The position numbers were made by a program, and so were the translations under genes. A DNA stretch of 64,000 nucleotides from Mesorhizobium sp. CA8 (GTDB lineage: Bacteria > Pseudomonadota > Alphaproteobacteria > Rhizobiales > Rhizobiaceae), in NCBI RefSeq assembly GCF_020164955.1, contig NZ_JAIUHG010000023.1, positions 1 to 64,000 on the forward strand. The letters run 5' to 3'. The notes under the pieces are model-generated. The model ran no database searches, was not told where the DNA came from, and saw only the letters and a list, made by a program, of their open reading frames with translations. Below are positions 59,704-64,000 of this stretch, in pieces; within the stretch, counting starts at the first letter, position 1, and every line of letters starts with the position of its first letter.

Positions 59704-60624
59704 ATGACTTCCATCGCCGCAACCTCCATGCCGGCCCGGACACGCACAAGAGTAGGCCGCCGGCAGTGGATCGGCCTGCTCTATGTCCTGCCGGCCGTCG
59801 CTCTGGTCACCGTCTTCTTCGTCATCCCGCTCGGCATGACGGCGTGGATGTCGCTGCACAATTGGCCGCTGATGGGCGAGCATGCCTTCATCGGCCTCGA
59901 TAATTATTTCGCGATCCTGCGCGACACGCGCTTCTGGAATGCGCTGAAATTCACCTTGTACTACACGGTGATCGTCACCATCGCGATCTTCGCCGTCGCC
60001 TTTCCGCTGGCGATCTTCATCGAAAAGCCGCGCCCGCTCACCAATCTCTACCGCACCGCCTTCTTCATGCCGGCGGTGGTCGGCTTCGCCTCGGCGAGCC
60101 TGCTCTGGTCCTGGCTGCTCAATGTCGATTCCGGCCTGTTCAGCCCGGCCGCTTACCACCTCGGTCTGACCGCGAAGAAGGTCAATCTTCTCGCCACCTT
60201 CCAGCCGGCCTTCTGGTCGATCATCGCCATGGTGGTGTGGAAGGTCGCCGGCTTCACCATGATCATCCTGATGACCGGCCTGCAATCGATCCCGCAGGAT
60301 CTGCAGGAGGCGGCCGTCATCGACGGGGCAGGGCCGTTCGCCAGGTTCAGGGCGATCACGCTACCCTTGATGCGCCGCACGCTGGCGCTGGCGCTGATCC
60401 TGTCGGTGGCGGGCTCGATCCTCGCCTTCGACCAATTCTACATCATCCTGCGCGGCGGCCCGCGCAACCAGACGCTGACGGCGGTCTACTGGATCTTCAA
60501 CCAGTCCTTCGTCTCGTTCAAGCTCGGCTACGGCGCCGCGCTCTCCATGGTGCTGCTGGTCATCCTGGTGGCGCTCAGCCTCATCCAGCTCTGGCTGCTG
60601 CGCAAGCCCGAGGGGCTCGACTGA
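59704..60624 (+). CDS. ABC sugar transporter permease (MalF/UgpA type)
   Basis: A 306-residue inner-membrane permease with six hydrophobic segments. The cytoplasmic EAA loop, which contacts the ATPase, is IPQDLQEAAVIDGAGPFARF near residues 200-219. GGGGAGG, contributed by the upstream palindromic repeat, lies 8 bp before ATG 59704. It overlaps the second permease by one base (TGATG). No ATPase gene is present in the window, so a shared MsmX-type ATPase is probably used. Confidence 0.93.
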   Translation: MTSIAATSMPARTRTRVGRRQWIGLLYVLPAVALVTVFFVIPLGMTAWMSLHNWPLMGEHAFIGLDNYFAILRDTRFWNALKFTLYYTVIVTIAIFAVAFPLAIFIEKPRPLTNLYRTAFFMPAVVGFASASLLWSWLLNVDSGLFSPAAYHLGLTAKKVNLLATFQPAFWSIIAMVVWKVAGFTMIILMTGLQSIPQDLQEAAVIDGAGPFARFRAITLPLMRRTLALALILSVAGSILAFDQFYIILRGGPRNQTLTAVYWIFNQSFVSFKLGYGAALSMVLLVILVALSLIQLWLLRKPEGLD

Positions 60625-61481
60625 TGGCCGGCGCGATGTCGCAAAGGCGGAAAGTCGGCTTCAGCCTGGCCAGGCACTCCACCGGCGTCATCGCCTCGGT
60701 GTTGTTCCTGGCGCCGATCGTCTGGACGGTGCTGTCGACCTTCAAGCCGGCGCAGGAAGCGCGCCAGCCGCCGCTGCCGCCCTGGCCGACCACCGGCTTC
60801 TCGATCGAGAACTATGAGACGCTGAACTCCTTCGGCGACGGGCTCTGGGTCTCGGCGCAGAACAGCATCTATGTCTCGGTTATGACGGTGCTGCTCTCGG
60901 TGCTGGTCAGCGTGCTCGCCGGCTACGGCTTCTCGCGCTTCCGCTTTCCCTTCCGGGATTTCTTCTTCATCCTGATCCTGTCGACGATCATGATCCCGTT
61001 CCAGTCGATCCTGACGCCAATCTTCCTGGTGCTGACGAAGCTCGGCTTGCACAACACGCTGACCGGGCTGGTCTGCGTCTATGTCACGCTGCAACTGCCT
61101 TTCTCGATCTTCATGATGCGCAACGCCTTCGACGCCGTGCCGCGCGAGATCGAGGAGGCGGCGCGTATGGACGGCGCCAACAACGTCACCATGCTGGTCA
61201 AGGTTATGCTGCCGCTGGTCTGGCCCGGCGTCGTCACCATCGCGCTGTTTGCCTTCCTCGGCGCCTGGAACGAGTTCCTGGCGGCGCTGGTGCTGATGAC
61301 CGACCAGTCCAAATTCACTCTGCCGGTGATGATGACCGCGCTTCAGTCCGGCCGCTTCGGCGCCATCGACTGGGGCGCGGTGCAGGCCGGCGTCACGGTG
61401 ATGATGGTGCCCTGCCTGATCCTGTTCCTGGCGCTGCAGCGCTTCTACATCCGCGGCCTCATGGCCGGGGCCGTCAAGTAA
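60624..61481 (+). CDS. ABC sugar transporter permease (MalG/UgpE type)
   Basis: A 285-residue permease, partner of the preceding gene, with six hydrophobic segments and the EAA loop VPREIEEAARMDGANNVTML near residues 170-190. Its start overlaps the stop of the first permease (TGATG). The GH127 gene starts 19 bp after its stop. Together with the binding protein it should import an oligosaccharide that the cytosolic GH127 then cleaves. Confidence 0.94.
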   Translation: MAGAMSQRRKVGFSLARHSTGVIASVLFLAPIVWTVLSTFKPAQEARQPPLPPWPTTGFSIENYETLNSFGDGLWVSAQNSIYVSVMTVLLSVLVSVLAGYGFSRFRFPFRDFFFILILSTIMIPFQSILTPIFLVLTKLGLHNTLTGLVCVYVTLQLPFSIFMMRNAFDAVPREIEEAARMDGANNVTMLVKVMLPLVWPGVVTIALFAFLGAWNEFLAALVLMTDQSKFTLPVMMTALQSGRFGAIDWGAVQAGVTVMMVPCLILFLALQRFYIRGLMAGAVK

Positions 61482-61499
61482 TTCGAATGGAGTGAAATC

Positions 61500-63464
61500 A
61501 TGACCGCATCGCAGCCCGCCGCGCAGACCGGCACCTCCGCCAGGCCGAAGCTCGCCTTCCGGCCGTTGCCAGTGCCGCAGGTCGATGTCCGCGGCTTCTG
61601 GGGCGACCGTGTCGAAGCGGTCGCGACGCGCACCACCGAGATCCTCTACGACCGCTGCGTCGAGGCGCGCATGCTGGAACAGATCGATCCGGACGTGCCG
61701 TCTCCGGGCGTCGTTATTCCTTTCCATGTCAGCGACGGTTTCACCGCGCGGACCGTGACGACGCAGATGTTTTGGGATTCAGATTGGGGCAAGACGATCG
61801 AAACCGCCGCCTATTCGCTCTACCGCCGCCGCAATCCCGATCTCGAGAAGAAAATCGACGCCGTCATCGACATGTACGGCAAGCTGCAGCAGGAGGACGG
61901 CTATCTCTCCAGCTGGTACCAGCGCATCCAGCCCGGCCTGCGCTGGACCAATCTGCGCGACTGCCACGAGCTTTATTGCGCCGGCCATCTGATCGAGGGC
62001 GCGGTCGCCTACTACCAAGCGACCGGCAAACGCAAGCTGCTCGACATCATGAGCCGCTATGCCGACCACATCGCCGACACTTTTGGCCCGGAGCCTGGCA
62101 AGCGGAAGGGCTATTGCGGCCATGAGGAGATCGAGCTGGCGCTGGTCCGGCTTGCGCGCGCCACCGGCAACGGCAAATATATGAAGCTGGCTAAGTATTT
62201 CATCGACCAGCGCGGCCAGCAGCCGCATTATTTCGACGAGGAGGCGCTGGCGCGCGGCGCCGATCCCAAGGATTTCCACTTCAAGACCTATGAATACAAC
62301 CAGTCGCACAGGCCGGTGCGCGAGCAGGACAAGGTCGTCGGCCATGCGGTGAGGGCGATGTATCTCTATTCCGGCATGGCCGATATCGCGACCGAGTATG
62401 GTGACGATACGCTGAAGGTCGCGCTCGAGAGACTCTGGGACGATCTCACGACGAAGAGCCTCTACGTCACCGGCGGCCTCGGCCCGTCGGCCGACAATGA
62501 GGGCTTCACCAACGACTACGACCTCCCCAACGAGACCGCCTATGCCGAGACCTGCGCTTCGGTCGGCCTGGTGTTCTGGGCAAGCCGCATGCTGGGCATG
62601 GGCCCGAACGCCCGCTACGCCGACATGATGGAGCGGGCCTTATACAACGGCTCGATCTCAGGGCTGTCGCTCGACGGCTCGCTGTTCTTCTACGAGAACC
62701 CGCTGGAGAGCCGCGGCGGCCATCATCGCTGGAAATGGCACCGCTGCCCGTGCTGCCCGCCCAACATCGGCCGCATGGTGGCCTCCATCGGCAGCTACTT
62801 CTACGGCCTCGCCGACGATGCGCTGGCGGTGCACCTCTATGGCGATTCGACTGCGCGCTTCGAGATCGCCGGCCGGCAGGTGACGCTCGTCCAGACCAGC
62901 AGCTATCCCTGGGACGGCGCGATTGCGATCGAGATCGGGCCGGAGGCGCCCGTAGAGTTCACGCTTCACTTGCGCATACCAGCATGGTGTCGCAACGCTG
63001 TGTTGAAAGTGAACGGCAAGCTGGCCGATCTCGAAGCGGCGACAGTCGACGGCTATGCCGCGATCCGCCGCGAATGGCGCCAGGGCGACAAGGTCGAGCT
63101 CGACCTCGAAATGTCGATGGCGCGCCTCTTCGCCAATCCGCAGGTGCACCAGGACATCGGCCGCGTGGCGCTCGCGCGCGGCCCGCTGATCTACTGCGTC
63201 GAGGAAACCGACAATGGCGGCGGGCTGCATCGCATCGCCTTGCCGCGAGAGGCAAGGCTCGAGGCCCATAAGGAGCCGAACCTGCTCGGCGGCATCGTCA
63301 CCCTTTCGGCCATCGGCAACAGGGCCGAGGCGGAAAACTGGGGCGCCGATCTCTACCGCCCCGAACCGCCGGCGACGCGGGAAACGAAACTCAAGGCCGT
63401 TCCCTACTTCGCCTGGGACAATCGCGACCCCGGCGAGATGCTGGTCTGGCTGCGGGAAGGGTGA
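61500..63464 (+). CDS. GH127 beta-L-arabinofuranosidase
   Basis: A 654-residue glycoside hydrolase family 127 (DUF1680) enzyme. It carries the catalytic/zinc set of HypBA1: Glu334 in ADNEGF, Glu350 and Cys352 in AYAETCA, and CPCC with Cys418 (nucleophile) and Cys419 (zinc). It has no signal peptide, so it is cytosolic and cleaves imported substrate, probably beta-L-Araf-(1-2)-L-Araf from plant extensins or arabinosylated peptides. It is the last gene of the LacI-ABC operon, 19 bp after the second permease. Confidence 0.93.
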   Translation: MTASQPAAQTGTSARPKLAFRPLPVPQVDVRGFWGDRVEAVATRTTEILYDRCVEARMLEQIDPDVPSPGVVIPFHVSDGFTARTVTTQMFWDSDWGKTIETAAYSLYRRRNPDLEKKIDAVIDMYGKLQQEDGYLSSWYQRIQPGLRWTNLRDCHELYCAGHLIEGAVAYYQATGKRKLLDIMSRYADHIADTFGPEPGKRKGYCGHEEIELALVRLARATGNGKYMKLAKYFIDQRGQQPHYFDEEALARGADPKDFHFKTYEYNQSHRPVREQDKVVGHAVRAMYLYSGMADIATEYGDDTLKVALERLWDDLTTKSLYVTGGLGPSADNEGFTNDYDLPNETAYAETCASVGLVFWASRMLGMGPNARYADMMERALYNGSISGLSLDGSLFFYENPLESRGGHHRWKWHRCPCCPPNIGRMVASIGSYFYGLADDALAVHLYGDSTARFEIAGRQVTLVQTSSYPWDGAIAIEIGPEAPVEFTLHLRIPAWCRNAVLKVNGKLADLEAATVDGYAAIRREWRQGDKVELDLEMSMARLFANPQVHQDIGRVALARGPLIYCVEETDNGGGLHRIALPREARLEAHKEPNLLGGIVTLSAIGNRAEAENWGADLYRPEPPATRETKLKAVPYFAWDNRDPGEMLVWLREG

Positions 63465-63476
63465 AGGCGGCCCATC

Positions 63477-64000
63477 TCAAAGATGCACGAAGGCCGTCAG
63501 CGGCAGGTGGTCGGAGGCGACCCGCGACAGCGGCGTGTCATGCGCCTCGACGCCTGAAACCAGGTCGTGCCGGTTGCCCATGATGCGGTCGAGCGCCAGT
63601 AGCGGCAGGCCCGACGGGAAAGTAGGGACCGCCGGCGTCGGGCCGAAGGTCGTGTGCAGCGTGTTCAGCGCCGAGCGGTTGCCGAGCCGCCACTCGTTGA
63701 GGTCGCCCAGAAGCAGCGTCGGCCTCTCGTCGGCGCTGCTCATGATGTCGAGCACGACCCGGGCCTGTTCCGAACGCGAGCGGCGCAGCAAGCCGAGATG
63801 GGCGGCGATGACGCGCAGCGCCCGTTTCTCGTCAAGATCGATCTCGGCGACCAGCGCGCCGCGCGGCTCCAGCCCCGGCAGCTTGATCTGGTGGACGTCG
63901 CGCACGGTGCCGCGCTTGAACAACAGCACATTGCCGCGCCAGCCATGCCCCTTGCCGTTGCCGCTGACCGGCACCGGCACCAGCCCCGTTTCCAGCTCCA
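63477..64000 (-). CDS. Endonuclease/exonuclease/phosphatase family protein (partial)
   Basis: The 3' part of an EEP-superfamily gene; the 5' end lies beyond the window. The visible residues include IAAHLGLLRRSRSEQAR, the metal/catalytic GDLNEW, and the C-terminal SDHLPLTAFVHL with the catalytic Asp-His. This type covers DNases and phospholipid phosphatases; the substrate cannot be told. The reading frame is open to the window edge. It converges on the GH127 gene with 12 bp between stops. Confidence 0.85.
   Translation of the reverse strand, partial: ELETGLVPVPVSGNGKGHGWRGNVLLFKRGTVRDVHQIKLPGLEPRGALVAEIDLDEKRALRVIAAHLGLLRRSRSEQARVVLDIMSSADERPTLLLGDLNEWRLGNRSALNTLHTTFGPTPAVPTFPSGLPLLALDRIMGNRHDLVSGVEAHDTPLSRVASDHLPLTAFVHL

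Overview
The window looks like chromosomal DNA of a Mesorhizobium-type rhizobium (Alphaproteobacteria, Hyphomicrobiales). It is GC-rich throughout. It carries large palindromic mosaic repeats of the kind seen between rhizobial genes, a CIRCE-controlled groESL with an alphaproteobacterial heat-shock promoter, RopB/Omp25-type outer membrane proteins, TadG-like proteins and many TetR/LysR/MarR/LacI regulator-target pairs. No rRNA, tRNA, CRISPR array or intact insertion sequence was seen. The genus assignment is inference from gene content and repeats.

Layout. 0.3-3.5 kb: a LysE exporter, then a leftward electrophile-response set (zinc-free alcohol dehydrogenase, OsmC, a SnoaL-like gene broken by TGA) facing a TetR regulator. 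3.6-5.7 kb: groES-groEL. 6.0-7.8 kb: divergent SDR and LysR genes. 7.8-12.1 kb: TetR facing an MFS / FAD-linked sugar-alcohol oxidase / PLP-enzyme operon. 12.3-14.1 kb: MarR-GNAT fusion and an AraC/GyrI regulator. 14.2-20.0 kb: a tight six-gene leftward membrane-lipid operon with the same protein set as E. coli ynbABCD plus an acyltransferase and a small membrane protein, bracketed by two direct copies of a ~130 bp repeat. 20.4-24.0 kb: MarR-EmrA-EmrB efflux operon with a large branched inverted-repeat structure between emrA and emrB. 24.1-26.3 kb: CAP-domain lipoprotein, DUF2189 membrane protein, second LysE exporter. 26.6-30.7 kb: two tandem TadG/VWA paralogues. 31.0-33.4 kb: HAD phosphatase, ribF, HdeD-like protein. 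33.6-38.4 kb: surface-polysaccharide glycosyltransferases, including a WaaG-like enzyme. 38.6-41.3 kb: AcpA-like phosphoesterase and MipA-like outer membrane protein. 41.6-52.5 kb: housekeeping block (ileS, lipoprotein, tadA, RluB-type pseudouridine synthase, rsmD, paired M16 peptidases, patatin). 52.7-53.3 kb: Omp25-like porin. 53.7-56.8 kb: a small foreign-looking island (HNH nuclease, ParB-like protein, HEPN-like protein) in which every gene is frameshifted. 57.0-63.5 kb: a LacI-controlled ABC sugar uptake operon with a GH127 beta-L-arabinofuranosidase. The window ends inside an endonuclease/exonuclease/phosphatase gene.

Most promising for novelty: the repeat-bracketed ynb-like lipid operon, whose CDP-alcohol transferase has Asn in two of four signature Asp positions; the branched structured element inside the emrAB operon; the decayed HNH/ParB/HEPN island; a possible isoleucine leader peptide upstream of ileS; and a rhizobial repeat that supplies the ribosome-binding site of a sugar permease gene.
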